Origin: an uncultured Lachnospiraceae bacterium | GTDB taxonomy: Bacteria > Bacillota > Clostridia > Lachnospirales > Lachnospiraceae | Direction of reading: 5' to 3' | Assembly: GCA_902794095.1 (NCBI GenBank) | Contig: CADBFZ010000005.1 | Location: 62,001 to 126,000, forward strand | DNA length: 64,000 bases | Part shown: positions 26,099 through 36,111 of the stretch, in pieces | Numbering within the stretch: the first letter of the stretch is position 1 | Layout of the letters: each line of letters begins with the position of its first letter | Program-made: the position numbers and the translations under genes | Notes under the pieces: model-generated | Databases searched by the model: none | Seen by the model: the letters and a program-made list of their open reading frames with translations, nothing else | Told to the model about the DNA's origin: nothing

Positions 26099-27883
26099 GT
26101 GGAGAAGAAAACAAATAAAGTTACGTTTTTACGCTCAAGCATCACCAAGACCGTAGCTGCGGTTGCACTTACATTTGCAATATCCGGTCTTATCATTTCT
26201 GCCATGGCCATTGAAAATGCGGAAGATACCATGGTTGATGCTTACAAAAAGTACACCCAAAATGTCGCACAGGCGGCTGCCAGTGGTATAGACGCTCTTT
26301 GCCAGGAGGGTACGGGAGATGTACAGGCGGGCATTGAGATAGAAAATGCCATGGTGGATTTCCTAAAAAGCGATCCCGAAGGTAACAGACAGGTTCTTAA
26401 TGAATATTTCGGCGGAGTTCTCGGAGATATCGAGCTTACCGGCGTTGAAGGTTCGTATGCATATTTTGTCAGTGCGGACGGAATGATGGTCTACCACTCA
26501 AGCGCGGACAAAATAGGAAATCCGGTTGAAAATGCAGCTGTAAAGGGTATTACAGACAGATTGGCAGCAGGCGAAAAGCCCTCTGCAATCGGTGACGGAT
26601 CTGTTGTTTACGAATATAAAGGATCTGATAAGTTCGCAGGATACGCTTTCACAAACGGCGGAAATATTGTTGTGGTAACCGGTGATTACGATCTTGTAAT
26701 GGCACCCATGAGGGCGCTAAGGATTCTTCTTACCGTAACTGCTACGATCCTTCTTATCGTTACCATAGTTGCGTTCTATATCATTATCTCCATGATGCTG
26801 AAGCCGGTAGGAACGCTTGTTGAGATAATCGATGATACAGCACGATTCGATCTCAGACATAATCCCAAGTCAAATGCCGTATGCAAGAGACAAGACGAGT
26901 TCGGACTTATCGGTAATTCCGTAAGGGAAATGAGAAACAGCCTCAGGGATATCGTAAGCAAGATCGAGCATAATTCCGAAGAAATCGAGGCCAATGTAAA
27001 CGATCTTAATGAGACTGCAAATGTCGTAAATACCATGTGTACCGACAACTCGGCTACCACAGAGCAGCTTGCAGCATCAATGCAGGAGTGCTCTGCTTCT
27101 TCCGAGAGCATCAACAACGATATCATGGGAATCCAGAATTCAGCTCACCAGATCGAGATGCAGGCAAATGACGGAAGCACTGTATCCGATGAGATCATGG
27201 AGAGAGCAACGAATCTTAAGAGGACGACAGAGAGAGCATCCCGTACCACCAAGGAAAAATACGGTGATGTTAAGGTTATGGCGGATGCAGCTATAGAGAA
27301 TTCAAAAGCGGCAGAGAAGATAAACGAACTGACCAATACCATTATGGCAATTTCCTCCCAGACCTCACTCCTTGCGCTTAATGCATCCATCGAAGCTGCA
27401 AGAGCGGGTGAAGCCGGAAGAGGATTTGCAGTTGTTGCTACCGAAATAGGAAATCTCGCAGGACAAACTTCATCAGCTGTTTCCAATATCAACGGAATAG
27501 TTGACGAGGTTAACTCCGCTATCAGCCAGATGCAGGAATGCCTGACCGAGATGGGTGAATTCATAGAAAACACCGTTCTTAAAGATTATGAGAATTTCAG
27601 CAAGGTCGGAGACCAGTATCAGGACGATGCAGATGTTTTCAAGGACAGCATGTCCAGCATTAAAAACAGCGTGGATGAACTGACCGAGATAATCGGAGAT
27701 ATCGTAGGTGCGATCGGATCCATTAATACAGCGATCGGAGAATCCGCAAACGGCGTACAGGATATTGCAGGTAAGACGACCGATATCGTTCAAGGTATGA
27801 GCGATACGGAAATCATGGTCTCCCAGTGTCACGATTGTGTAGACAGACTTGAAGAAGTTATTAAGAAATTCGTGTTGGATTAA
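26099..27883 (+). CDS. Methyl-accepting chemotaxis protein with extracellular sensor
   Basis: The 594-residue chemoreceptor starts at a GTG behind AGAGAGG. Membrane segments at about residues 17-38 and 207-230 enclose a Cache-type sensory domain. A HAMP region (about 230-285) and the cytoplasmic signalling domain follow, with its conserved hairpin tip near residues 415-450 ([20 protein letters not shown], then GRGFAVVA). The ligand is not evident. The next gene, a GGDEF/EAL protein, starts 16 bases later, so the two are probably coexpressed. No flagellar or other chemotaxis genes are in the window. Confidence 0.92.
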   Translation: MEKKTNKVTFLRSSITKTVAAVALTFAISGLIISAMAIENAEDTMVDAYKKYTQNVAQAAASGIDALCQEGTGDVQAGIEIENAMVDFLKSDPEGNRQVLNEYFGGVLGDIELTGVEGSYAYFVSADGMMVYHSSADKIGNPVENAAVKGITDRLAAGEKPSAIGDGSVVYEYKGSDKFAGYAFTNGGNIVVVTGDYDLVMAPMRALRILLTVTATILLIVTIVAFYIIISMMLKPVGTLVEIIDDTARFDLRHNPKSNAVCKRQDEFGLIGNSVREMRNSLRDIVSKIEHNSEEIEANVNDLNETANVVNTMCTDNSATTEQLAASMQECSASSESINNDIMGIQNSAHQIEMQANDGSTVSDEIMERATNLKRTTERASRTTKEKYGDVKVMADAAIENSKAAEKINELTNTIMAISSQTSLLALNASIEAARAGEAGRGFAVVATEIGNLAGQTSSAVSNINGIVDEVNSAISQMQECLTEMGEFIENTVLKDYENFSKVGDQYQDDADVFKDSMSSIKNSVDELTEIIGDIVGAIGSINTAIGESANGVQDIAGKTTDIVQGMSDTEIMVSQCHDCVDRLEEVIKKFVLD

Positions 27884-27898
27884 GAGCAGTAAGGCACT

Positions 27899-30250
27899 AT
27901 GATCTCATATACTTTTATGATTCTTCTCAGCATCTTTATGATGCTGTATGTGGTAAGTATATATTCGATCAGACGCAAGGATAATCCTTATAAGGGATTT
28001 ATCCTGTGCCTTCTTGTGAGCAGTTTCGTTCCTTTTATAGCTGACGGTACCGTTACAATGACAAGGCATGAAGAGGTTGCTGAAGTCGGATATGCCTTCT
28101 TTTACATCGGAATGGACATAATGCTTTTTTTCCTCCTCAGGTTTGTTTTGGTCTATTGCGAGCTTAGGCACAGATTCATGTGGTATGTATGGGTATTCCG
28201 CATTGTGACGACCCTTGATATTGTTTCGATACTGTGCAATTTCAGATTCCATCACGTATATACCGTTATCACCATAATTCCTGAACCTAAAGCGACAAGC
28301 GAGTTTGATGCGATCACTTCCGGAACGACCTGGTTTTCCGACAGAATTTACTACGGAGTGCGCGGCGGTTCATATTACTATGTACACGGGGTGCTGGTAA
28401 TACTTGCGGTACTTATCGGTGTGTCTATCCTTTTATGGAAAGCAAGCAGAAATGCTGCTATCTACTGGATAAGGTATTTCCTGATTGCAGTATCTTTGAT
28501 GGTATCTGCCCTTTGGACAGTAAGTGTAATGATATCCGAATCACCCGTGGATGTATCCCTTATCGGTTATGCTATAACGGGACTGCTGATCATATTTTTC
28601 ACTTTCTATTACAAACCGGCGACTCTTATCAATAATCTGTTATCCGCATCGATAAGATCTTCCGATAACGGGATCGTTCTTTTTGACAACACTAAGAAGG
28701 TGGTATTCTTAAACCAGAGTTTTGCCGAGATGTTTAATATATCTGTCGATGACAGCAAAGCTGCGGGTGAGATATTTAAAGAGCTTGTGGGTAAAGCTGA
28801 GTTTTCAGGTGGTTCATACAGATTCGTTCGCAGAATCACTCAGGAGAAAACAGGAATTGATATCATCTACGAGGTCGAGGTATCCGACGTTTACGACATC
28901 AGACATGAATACTGCGGGTTCTATGTCAAGGTTAATGACAGGACGGATGAGGAAGTAGAACTCGAAAAAGAAAGATTCCTCGCAAGCCATGATTCGCTTA
29001 CGGGACTTTACAATACATCGGCACTTTACAGACTTACTGATGAGAAGCTGGCCGAAAGAGGCGATACGGAGTATATTGCCGTAGTATCCAATATCAGCGG
29101 ATTCAAGGCCATTAATGACGTATTCGGAACGGAACAGGCTGATGAACTTCTGAAACAGATAGCCGTTAAACTGACCGAGATCACGGGATCTGAGGATCTG
29201 GTCGGACGAATCACCGCAGACAGATTCGGTGTATTTATCAAACAGGAGGATTTCGATCCTGCACGTTTTACAAGCCTGTGCAAATCCCTTTATATGGACA
29301 AGGGTGATTACAAGTATCCCGTAACCATGCACATCGGTGTATGCCGTTCGGGAAGCGGAGAGATCACATCACAGACTGTTTATGACAGGGCATTTTTTGC
29401 GATAGACGGAATCAAAAATGATATGCAGCGCGTTATGGCATATTATGATGAATCCGTTCGTGAATCAATTGTCTGGGAACAGATGATAACTGGAAACATC
29501 CATGATGCCATTAAGGACGGCGACATCATTCCATACATACAGGCGCAGGTCGTTAATGACGAGGTTAAGGGCGGAGAGGCTCTTGTCAGATGGAATCATA
29601 AAAAGCACGGACTCCTTCCTCCCGGAAGATTCCTGAATATACTGGAGAAGACGGGACTTATAGTCGATGTTGACAGGTATATGTGGGAAAGCGCATGTAA
29701 GATACTGGGAAGATGGGATAATGAAGGCCATGACGATATGTATCTGTCCGTTAACATATCGCCTAAGGATTTCTATTTTACCGATGTGTATGGGGATATT
29801 ACCGGGTACGTCGGAAAATACGGTATCAGGCCCGAGCAGTTAAGGCTTGAGATAACCGAGACTGCCATGCTTAATAACGAGGACTCGGTTCTTGATACCA
29901 TCAAGGCACTGAGAAGAGACGGTTTCATAGTTGAGATGGATGACTTCGGAAGCGGATACTCATCGCTTAATACGCTGAAGAATCTTCCGGTTGATGCCAT
30001 TAAGGTTGATATGCTCTTCCTGAGAAACATAACCGATGCGGACACATATCTTAAGTCCAAGATCATACTGTCCAACGTAATCAATATGGGACTTGAGATG
30101 GGCCTGGGAGTAATTACGGAAGGTGTCGAAAACGAAGAACAAAAAGAGTTCTTGGAAGACTGCGGTTGCCGAAATTTCCAGGGTTATTACTTCTCCAAGC
30201 CGGTTCCTGTTGAAGAGTTTGAAGATAAGTTTATGGGTGGAAAAGAATGA
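27899..30250 (+). CDS. Membrane PAS-GGDEF-EAL protein, probable c-di-GMP phosphodiesterase
   Basis: This 783-residue protein has about seven or eight membrane segments in its first 240 residues, a PAS-like region (about 245-355), a GGDEF-type domain (about 365-515) and an EAL domain (about 530-780). The GGDEF signature is degenerate (ITADRF at about 438-443), so cyclase activity is unlikely. The EAL domain keeps its key residues: GGEALVRW, SVNISPKDF, LRLEITET, MDDFGSGYSSL, DAIKVD and TEGVENEEQ. The likely reaction is c-di-GMP to pGpG. Its stop overlaps the next small gene by four bases. Coupling to the upstream chemoreceptor suggests a motility or surface role, which is inference. Confidence 0.9.
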   Translation: MISYTFMILLSIFMMLYVVSIYSIRRKDNPYKGFILCLLVSSFVPFIADGTVTMTRHEEVAEVGYAFFYIGMDIMLFFLLRFVLVYCELRHRFMWYVWVFRIVTTLDIVSILCNFRFHHVYTVITIIPEPKATSEFDAITSGTTWFSDRIYYGVRGGSYYYVHGVLVILAVLIGVSILLWKASRNAAIYWIRYFLIAVSLMVSALWTVSVMISESPVDVSLIGYAITGLLIIFFTFYYKPATLINNLLSASIRSSDNGIVLFDNTKKVVFLNQSFAEMFNISVDDSKAAGEIFKELVGKAEFSGGSYRFVRRITQEKTGIDIIYEVEVSDVYDIRHEYCGFYVKVNDRTDEEVELEKERFLASHDSLTGLYNTSALYRLTDEKLAERGDTEYIAVVSNISGFKAINDVFGTEQADELLKQIAVKLTEITGSEDLVGRITADRFGVFIKQEDFDPARFTSLCKSLYMDKGDYKYPVTMHIGVCRSGSGEITSQTVYDRAFFAIDGIKNDMQRVMAYYDESVRESIVWEQMITGNIHDAIKDGDIIPYIQAQVVNDEVKGGEALVRWNHKKHGLLPPGRFLNILEKTGLIVDVDRYMWESACKILGRWDNEGHDDMYLSVNISPKDFYFTDVYGDITGYVGKYGIRPEQLRLEITETAMLNNEDSVLDTIKALRRDGFIVEMDDFGSGYSSLNTLKNLPVDAIKVDMLFLRNITDADTYLKSKIILSNVINMGLEMGLGVITEGVENEEQKEFLEDCGCRNFQGYYFSKPVPVEEFEDKFMGGKE

Positions 30251-30585
30251 GAATAGGTCCTGTTTCCGGTTATTCCGGATTCCAATCATATATAAAGCCC
30301 CTTAGCTATTCCGTGGATAATACATCCGATTCATCCGCGGGATATTCCGAGAGTGTAAAGAGAAATGCCGATAAGTATGCAGTTGGAGCAACACGCCCCG
30401 TAATGTATGCGGATTCGGAGGTTGTAAGCTCGGGTCCTCAGAAAGGGTCAATGAAAGCCCGTGAGATAGAGCAGGCGTTTAACAAGATTGCCAGCGATCA
30501 TTACGGTGAGACGGTGTTATACGGACCGAAGGGTGAAGCTTTCGGATATGAGGCCGAGGGCAGGATTTTTGATGTGTTTACATGA
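30247..30585 (+). CDS. Small hypothetical protein after the EAL gene
   Basis: The 112-residue protein is of unknown function. Its ATG overlaps the stop of the EAL gene (ATGA), indicating translational coupling. It begins MRIGPVSGYSGFQSYI; the rest is polar, with Tyr, Ser and Gly and no membrane segment, signal peptide or recognised motif. I have an impression that similarly beginning short proteins occur in Lachnospiraceae genomes, but cannot verify that here. The hairpin at 30595-30619 begins nine bases after its stop. Confidence 0.65.
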   Translation: MRIGPVSGYSGFQSYIKPLSYSVDNTSDSSAGYSESVKRNADKYAVGATRPVMYADSEVVSSGPQKGSMKAREIEQAFNKIASDHYGETVLYGPKGEAFGYEAEGRIFDVFT

Positions 30586-30594
30586 TATAATTTA

Positions 30595-30619
30595 GGGAGT
30601 GCCGGGGGCACTCCCTTTT
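30595..30619 (+). terminator. Rho-independent terminator immediately before the VWA gene
   Basis: GGGAGTGCC pairs with GGCACTCCC across 30595-30615, followed by TTTTT. The next gene's ATG is at 30625. A TATAAT at 30586-30591, partly overlapping the stop region of the preceding gene, could place a transcription start inside this hairpin. Confidence 0.82.
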
Positions 30620-30624
30620 TGCAT

Positions 30625-31932
30625 ATGGAAGAGAGATTATCTGATAAAGAAAATACGGAGAAGATCAAAACTCTGGCGGAGCGCGTTCTTGCACTTGCCA
30701 GGGATGAGATACTTATGTCCTTCAGGTTCCTGTCGAGAAGCATGATGGAACTTAAGTGCGAACCCCGCTTCGGGATAGAAGGTGTAATGAGTGATATGGG
30801 ACGTATGTATTACGATCCCGTATTTATACTTAAGGCAACATCACATGATTTCAAATATCCTGCCAGGATACTTTTTCATGTGCTCTTGCATCATATATTC
30901 TCCCATCCCTTTGCGGGTAAGAAGACGGACATGGTGCTCTGGGATCTTGCATGTGACATCGCTGTGGAAAACGTCATAGCAGAACTGTCCGAGCCGTGCA
31001 TAACTCTGGATTCTGATCTGTCCACGGCAGGTATGCTGAAAGTTTTAAGGGAAGACATAGGACCCCTTTCTGCGGAGAAGATATATAAGTACTTTAGGAA
31101 AAATCCCATGACCACTTCCAGAGTGCTGGAATACGAAAGAGCATTTAAGAAGGACTCACATGACCTTTGGCATGCGGAGAACTCCGAAACTGAGATGGTC
31201 ATTTCCGAGGAAGAGTGGAAGAAGATTTCAAGACAGGTTCTTGCAGAGATCAAGAACTTCTCGGAAAGTAAAACAACCGGCGAAGCACTTGAAAGAAACC
31301 TTGCCGAGGGTGCTGCAGTAAAATTCGATTATTCGAAAGTGCTTGAACATTTCCTGGTATCGGGCGAAACCAACAGGTTAAGCGATGAAGAATTCGATTA
31401 TATCTATTACGTCTACGGTCTTGAAGAATATGACGGAATGCCCTTTATCGAACCGCTTGAATACAGGGATGAAAAAAGGATAAGGGACTTTGTCATCGCA
31501 ATAGATACATCTGCTTCAACCAGCGGTGAGATAGTAAGGAAGTTTATAAGACAGACATTCGATCTTCTTAAAAATTCCGAAAGCTTCTTCAGGAAGATCA
31601 ACGTTCATATCATTCAGTGCGACAGTGATGTTAAGACGGATGATAAGATAACGGATTCGGAAGCGCTTGATTCGTACCTGAAAGATATGCAGATAGTCGG
31701 AGGCGGTGCGACGGATTTCAGACCGGTATTTTCATACGTGGAGGAATTGAAAGAAAACCACGAATTCGACGATCTGAAAGGTATAATTTATTTTACCGAC
31801 GGATACGGTATATATCCGGAGAAGAAACCTGACGAAGATGTCATATTTGCATTTTTGAATAATGATACCGCAAGGCCGGATCCGCCGGCGTGGAGTACCA
31901 AAGTAATAATAGAGGAGGATGAACTCGGATGA
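30625..31932 (+). CDS. VWA-like (DUF2201-type) metallopeptidase-related protein
   Basis: The 435-residue cytoplasmic protein has an N-terminal helical region (WDLACDIAVENVIAEL near residue 108) typical of putative metallopeptidase-fused VWA proteins. Its C-terminal von Willebrand A domain starts near residue 290 (FVIAIDTSASTSGE, a MIDAS DxSxS motif) and continues to IIYFTDGYG near 390. Such proteins work with MoxR-type AAA ATPases, and one follows with a four-base overlap (ATGA). The start is uncertain: ATG 30625, or TTG 30619 two codons earlier; neither has a Shine-Dalgarno because the terminator hairpin lies directly upstream. Confidence 0.85.
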   Translation: MEERLSDKENTEKIKTLAERVLALARDEILMSFRFLSRSMMELKCEPRFGIEGVMSDMGRMYYDPVFILKATSHDFKYPARILFHVLLHHIFSHPFAGKKTDMVLWDLACDIAVENVIAELSEPCITLDSDLSTAGMLKVLREDIGPLSAEKIYKYFRKNPMTTSRVLEYERAFKKDSHDLWHAENSETEMVISEEEWKKISRQVLAEIKNFSESKTTGEALERNLAEGAAVKFDYSKVLEHFLVSGETNRLSDEEFDYIYYVYGLEEYDGMPFIEPLEYRDEKRIRDFVIAIDTSASTSGEIVRKFIRQTFDLLKNSESFFRKINVHIIQCDSDVKTDDKITDSEALDSYLKDMQIVGGGATDFRPVFSYVEELKENHEFDDLKGIIYFTDGYGIYPEKKPDEDVIFAFLNNDTARPDPPAWSTKVIIEEDELG

Positions 31933-33446
31933 ATATATCCCGCGCAAAACAGGTCATTAAAGACACTGTATCCTTATATCTCAAGAAAGATGATGACGGA
32001 GATTATCATATTCCCATATCCAGGCAGCGCCCTATTTTCATGGTGGGTGCACCGGGTATCGGTAAGACTGCCATAATGGAGCAGATTGCATCCGAGCTGG
32101 GGATTGCTCTGGTGTCCTACTCCATGACTCATCATACAAGACAGTCCGCCCTGGGACTTCCCTATATCACCAAGAAGGAATTCGGCGGTAAGGAATATTC
32201 CGTAACGGAGTATACCATGAGTGAGATCATCGCTTCCGTTTATGACGCGATAGAAGAGAGCGGGATCAGCGAAGGTATTCTTTTCCTGGACGAGATAAAT
32301 TGCGTATCCGAGACGCTGGGACCTTCCATGCTTCAGTTCTTGCAGTATAAGACCTTCGGGCGTCACGCAGTTCCCGAAGGATGGATAATCGTAACCGCAG
32401 GAAACCCTCCCGAGTACAACAGATCCGTAAGGGAATTCGACGTTGCAACTTTGGACAGACTCAAAGTTATATCCGTTGAACCGGACCTTAAAGTATGGCG
32501 CGAATATGCATCCGGCAGAAACATCCACGGTGCAGTCATGGGATATCTTGAGGTTAAGAAGGATGACTTCTATGTAATGGAAATGTCTCCCGAAGGAAGA
32601 GCCTATGTCACCGCAAGAGGCTGGGAAGACCTGTCCGATATGCTGCTTTTATGCGATGAGGAAGAGATTGAAACTGACGAATCCCTTATCAGTCAGTATT
32701 TAAGATGCGACAGGGTTGCGAAGGATTTTGCCGCATACCTTGATATGTATAAGAAGTATAAGAAGGATTACCGCATAGCTGATATTCTCGCAGGAAATCC
32801 TCCTCCACAGGTTTTCGCAAGAGCTTCGGAAGCGGGATTTGATGAGAAGTTATCCGTACTGGGGATGCTTCTTGATGCGGTTAATGCCGACATGAGAAGT
32901 GTAATGGAAAAGGCGGACATGATCTCTTCCGTAACTCCCGTTCTTCGCGCTGTGAAAAATAAAGCGGGCGAAGGCGCAGGATTTGAAGATGCCATATCCG
33001 TGCTTAAAGCGGCTGCGGATGCTGCGGCTAAGAGACTTCATGATCTTAAGGCTGCGGGAGCACTCAGTGATCAGGACAGGAAGAAACTTAAAGGCAGTGC
33101 TGCTTTGTATGATGATATGATCCGTGCATGTAATGCTGCAGCATGTGCAGACGGAAATGCGGTATTTACCGTTGCGTCCGGAATATATGAGAAGAAGGTT
33201 CACACCCTTAAGACTGAGTCCGATAACACGGGTGCAAAGCTTTCCAACATGATCGCATTTGTCAGGGAAGCATATGACGGAGGAAACGAACCTGTAATCC
33301 TCGCAGCAAGACTTACTTCCGATCCCTGGTCTTCGAGATTTATCGGAACCTTCGGAAGCAGCGATTACGAATCTCTTTCCAAGGACATGGAACTTTCGGA
33401 GAGAGGTAACGATCTTAAAGAGCAGATCCTAAAACTTGATCTGTAA
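31929..33446 (+). CDS. MoxR-type AAA+ ATPase
   Basis: This 505-residue ATPase has Walker A MVGAPGIGKTAIM (about residues 37-49), Walker B ILFLDEIN (about 117-124), sensor 1 in VTAGNPPEY (about 156-164) and an arginine finger region (FDVATLDRLK). The C-terminal 280 residues are helical and Ala/Lys/Asp-rich. MoxR ATPases act as chaperone-like remodellers with VWA-domain partners; the gene overlaps the VWA gene by four bases. The LRR gene follows 17 bases later. The substrate of this pair is unknown. Confidence 0.9.
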   Translation: MNISRAKQVIKDTVSLYLKKDDDGDYHIPISRQRPIFMVGAPGIGKTAIMEQIASELGIALVSYSMTHHTRQSALGLPYITKKEFGGKEYSVTEYTMSEIIASVYDAIEESGISEGILFLDEINCVSETLGPSMLQFLQYKTFGRHAVPEGWIIVTAGNPPEYNRSVREFDVATLDRLKVISVEPDLKVWREYASGRNIHGAVMGYLEVKKDDFYVMEMSPEGRAYVTARGWEDLSDMLLLCDEEEIETDESLISQYLRCDRVAKDFAAYLDMYKKYKKDYRIADILAGNPPPQVFARASEAGFDEKLSVLGMLLDAVNADMRSVMEKADMISSVTPVLRAVKNKAGEGAGFEDAISVLKAAADAAAKRLHDLKAAGALSDQDRKKLKGSAALYDDMIRACNAAACADGNAVFTVASGIYEKKVHTLKTESDNTGAKLSNMIAFVREAYDGGNEPVILAARLTSDPWSSRFIGTFGSSDYESLSKDMELSERGNDLKEQILKLDL

Positions 33447-33463
33447 TGATTTCTAATGCGTAG

Positions 33464-34348
33464 GTGAATGATTTGGAGAAAGAAGTAGTTTATCCCGAAG
33501 GAAGTCTGGTGTTTGATGAGAAAGGCGGAGAGTTGGCACTTAGCAGAGTTCTCGGCAATTTCTCCGTGCTTACCGTTCCCGATAAAACAGAAGACGGACA
33601 GGCTGTTACATCAGTGCTGAAGAAGGCTTTTCTGGGAAAGCGCACTGTCAGAAAAATAATACTTCCCGATTCGGTAAAGTCCGTGGGTGATTTTTGCTTT
33701 GCCCACTGCGTGAATTTAACGGAAGTGGTTATGCCTGCGTGCAGTTGCGGTGAGGGAATCTTTACGGGATGCAAAGCGCTTCAGAAGATTACACTTCCGG
33801 GAATGAGCGAGGATATGACGGTGCTTATTGCAGGTGCGGTGAGAAACGGAGCGCCACAGCATCTGACCGATATCGAGAAGATAAGCGATGACTTTCTTGC
33901 AAAGTGGGATGCGTGGGCAATCTCTGTTTTGGATGCTCCTGATGATGAGGGATTCCTAAACCAGATCCTGTGCGGTGAGGAAGATTACGGAAGTTCGGAC
34001 AAGGGGGCGTATGAAAGTTCCAGACGCGTGCTTAAGGCATCACTTTCCATGCTGAGACTTTTATATCCCGAGAGTCTGACCGATAAAGCATCGAAGATAT
34101 TTACGGATTACATCTATGAACACAGGAAAGGTGCGGATGCGGGAAGCGAGAGCTGGATCGCGGTAAGGGACGTTTATCCCGACAAGAGGCATTTCGATCT
34201 TTTGTCCAAGCTGGGTTGCGTAGACGATACAAACAGGGATATGATGATCAGAGAATTGGGTGACGATAAGCAGGAACTTAAGAGTCTGCTTGTTAAAAGC
34301 TCGGGAGAAGAAGCTTCCGACCGATTTTTCTCGTCACTGGAAATTTAG
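33464..34348 (+). CDS. BspA-type leucine-rich-repeat protein, third gene of VWA-MoxR group
   Basis: The 294-residue cytoplasmic protein has no signal peptide. Residues about 35-125 show LRR_5/BspA-like repeats: TVRKIILPDSVKSVGDFCF, then LTEVVMPACSCGEGIFTGC and LQKITLPG. The C-terminal half is helical and unrecognised. The start is the ATG at 33464 (a TTG lies three codons later); the Shine-Dalgarno is weak (GTAGGTGA). Its position directly after the VWA and MoxR genes suggests it is an adaptor or target of that pair. BspA-like repeats are usually found on secreted proteins, so a cytoplasmic one is notable. Confidence 0.75.
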   Translation: MNDLEKEVVYPEGSLVFDEKGGELALSRVLGNFSVLTVPDKTEDGQAVTSVLKKAFLGKRTVRKIILPDSVKSVGDFCFAHCVNLTEVVMPACSCGEGIFTGCKALQKITLPGMSEDMTVLIAGAVRNGAPQHLTDIEKISDDFLAKWDAWAISVLDAPDDEGFLNQILCGEEDYGSSDKGAYESSRRVLKASLSMLRLLYPESLTDKASKIFTDYIYEHRKGADAGSESWIAVRDVYPDKRHFDLLSKLGCVDDTNRDMMIRELGDDKQELKSLLVKSSGEEASDRFFSSLEI

Positions 34349-34353
34349 CATTA

Positions 34354-35949
34354 ATGAAACTTTTCAAAAAAGCAGATCACATAAGAATATATGGATTCTT
34401 GACCGGAGCGGTGTGTGTACTTGCCGCTCTTATTTTGCTTTTGTTAAGTTATTATTCCGTGACCGGAACATGGCTCGAAAGAGGATACATGGGACTTGAA
34501 TCCGTCTTTATGCAGGACGGTCCCGCAAAGCAAATCCTTATGGTAGCTGCACTTGTAATTGCAGCGCTCATAGGAAATTTTATATGGAAGAAGCTATTTT
34601 CCAAATGTGAAAATAAAGCGGCATTTGCGGTGCTGATCTTAACATCCGCCGCAATGCTTCTTGCGGGCACAAAGTTTCTCATGCACCATCCCTATTATCC
34701 CATAGGAGATCAGGTAAATACATTCTTCGGCGGAGTGTATGCCGCAAGGGAAGGATATTCGCAGCAGTATCTGATGTTTAAACCGGGCGGATACTTCGGA
34801 ATCTATCCTCAGCAAAAAGGTCTGGCTTTCTTTTACATGATCCTTTACAAGGTATTCGGAAATGACCTTCTTGCTGTCATGAGACTTCTTCATCTTGTCT
34901 ATCCGCAGGTGATTCTTTTTGTGGGCTTTGGTGCTTTGCGTAAAGAGAAGATGCCTGCATTTGCAAGAGTTATCTTCTGCGTGCTTGTTTTAACATGCAT
35001 TCCGCTTTATCTCTATATTCCGTATATGTACGGAGATCTTCCCTCCACCTCGTTTTCTTTTTGCTGTATGTACTTTACGGCAGCGTTCCTTGAAAGAGGG
35101 CAGATTCGCTACGTATTTCCGCTTTGCATCTTTGCTGCGCTTGCGGTGCTTGTTAGGATGCAGATATGGATCTTTATCATCGCAATGGTCATCACTCTTT
35201 GCCTTGAAGCGATAAGACGTAAGAAGGTAAGGATGATCCTTGCTTCGGTATGCGTGGTTGTGAGCGTGCTTTTAGCTACGTCCTCCGTTCAGAAATATTA
35301 TGATTCGGTTTCGGGTTACGGACATGTCGAAGGTGTGCCCTCGCTTTGCTGGGTTGCCATGGGACTTCAGATGTCCGGAAATAATCCCGGCGTTTATAAC
35401 AGATACAATCAGGGAACCTTTGAAAGCAACGGCTTTGATCCTGATAAGACAGCGCTTATCGCCAAGGAAGACATCAGGAATTCGATTGCCGAGATGAAGG
35501 CGAGCCGTGATTATACGGTTTCGTTTTTTGCATTAAAGCTCAGGCAGGAATGGACCGAGCCTGATTTCTCCGGGTATTTCGAAACCGGCGGATTCTGGGA
35601 TTATAAATCCGGAACTCTTGAGTGTGAGACGCCGGCATGGCTTGCAAGCCTTTATTCCGGTGCATTATGCATTAAAGCGATTCAGGCGATGAATTATTAT
35701 CAGTCCCTGGTTTATGTGATGTGTGCAGCCTTGGTGCTTATATATCTGCTTGGCAGAAGAAAAGATAAGTCCCCTGTTTCCGTCATGTCCCTTATCTACC
35801 TGATCGGAGGCTTTCTGTTCTTCCTTGTCTGGGAAAACAAGAGCAGATATATACTTCCTTTCTTCATTTGCCTTGTTTGGTGTGTTCCCATAGCCTTCTG
35901 CGAGGTCCTCAATCTCCTTTCGAGAACAAAAATATCCTTCAAAAGATAA
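34354..35949 (+). CDS. Polytopic membrane protein, GT-C glycosyltransferase-like
   Basis: This 531-residue membrane protein has about 10-12 hydrophobic segments. Residues near 110-150 (PYYPIGDQVNTFFGGVYAA, then FGIYPQQKGLAFFY) resemble the first extracytoplasmic loop of PMT/ArnT-type GT-C enzymes, which transfer sugars from polyprenyl phosphates; an acidic residue there (GDQ) could be catalytic. A soluble loop at about 310-425 lies between membrane segments. It starts five bases after the LRR stop with no clear ribosome-binding site apart from upstream purines, so coupling is likely. A strict family call is not possible from this sequence. Confidence 0.7.
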   Translation: MKLFKKADHIRIYGFLTGAVCVLAALILLLLSYYSVTGTWLERGYMGLESVFMQDGPAKQILMVAALVIAALIGNFIWKKLFSKCENKAAFAVLILTSAAMLLAGTKFLMHHPYYPIGDQVNTFFGGVYAAREGYSQQYLMFKPGGYFGIYPQQKGLAFFYMILYKVFGNDLLAVMRLLHLVYPQVILFVGFGALRKEKMPAFARVIFCVLVLTCIPLYLYIPYMYGDLPSTSFSFCCMYFTAAFLERGQIRYVFPLCIFAALAVLVRMQIWIFIIAMVITLCLEAIRRKKVRMILASVCVVVSVLLATSSVQKYYDSVSGYGHVEGVPSLCWVAMGLQMSGNNPGVYNRYNQGTFESNGFDPDKTALIAKEDIRNSIAEMKASRDYTVSFFALKLRQEWTEPDFSGYFETGGFWDYKSGTLECETPAWLASLYSGALCIKAIQAMNYYQSLVYVMCAALVLIYLLGRRKDKSPVSVMSLIYLIGGFLFFLVWENKSRYILPFFICLVWCVPIAFCEVLNLLSRTKISFKR

Positions 35950-36022
35950 AAATATTAATAATTTCTTAAGAATTGCACAAAACTAATTCTTAAGATTTGA
36001 TTAATATTTTTTAAAATAACTA

Positions 36023-36051
36023 TTGTTCTTTTGCATTTTTAGTCATAGAAT
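36023..36051 (+). promoter_or_regulatory. Sigma-A promoter of the pilin gene
   Basis: TTGTTC at 36023-36028 and TAGAAT at 36046-36051 have 17-base spacing in an AT-rich stretch. Confidence 0.65.
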
Positions 36052-36111
36052 CAATATTGAGGGGTCATGAATTACATAAATTTATGAGGATTATGAGGAG
36101 AGGGAATAATT

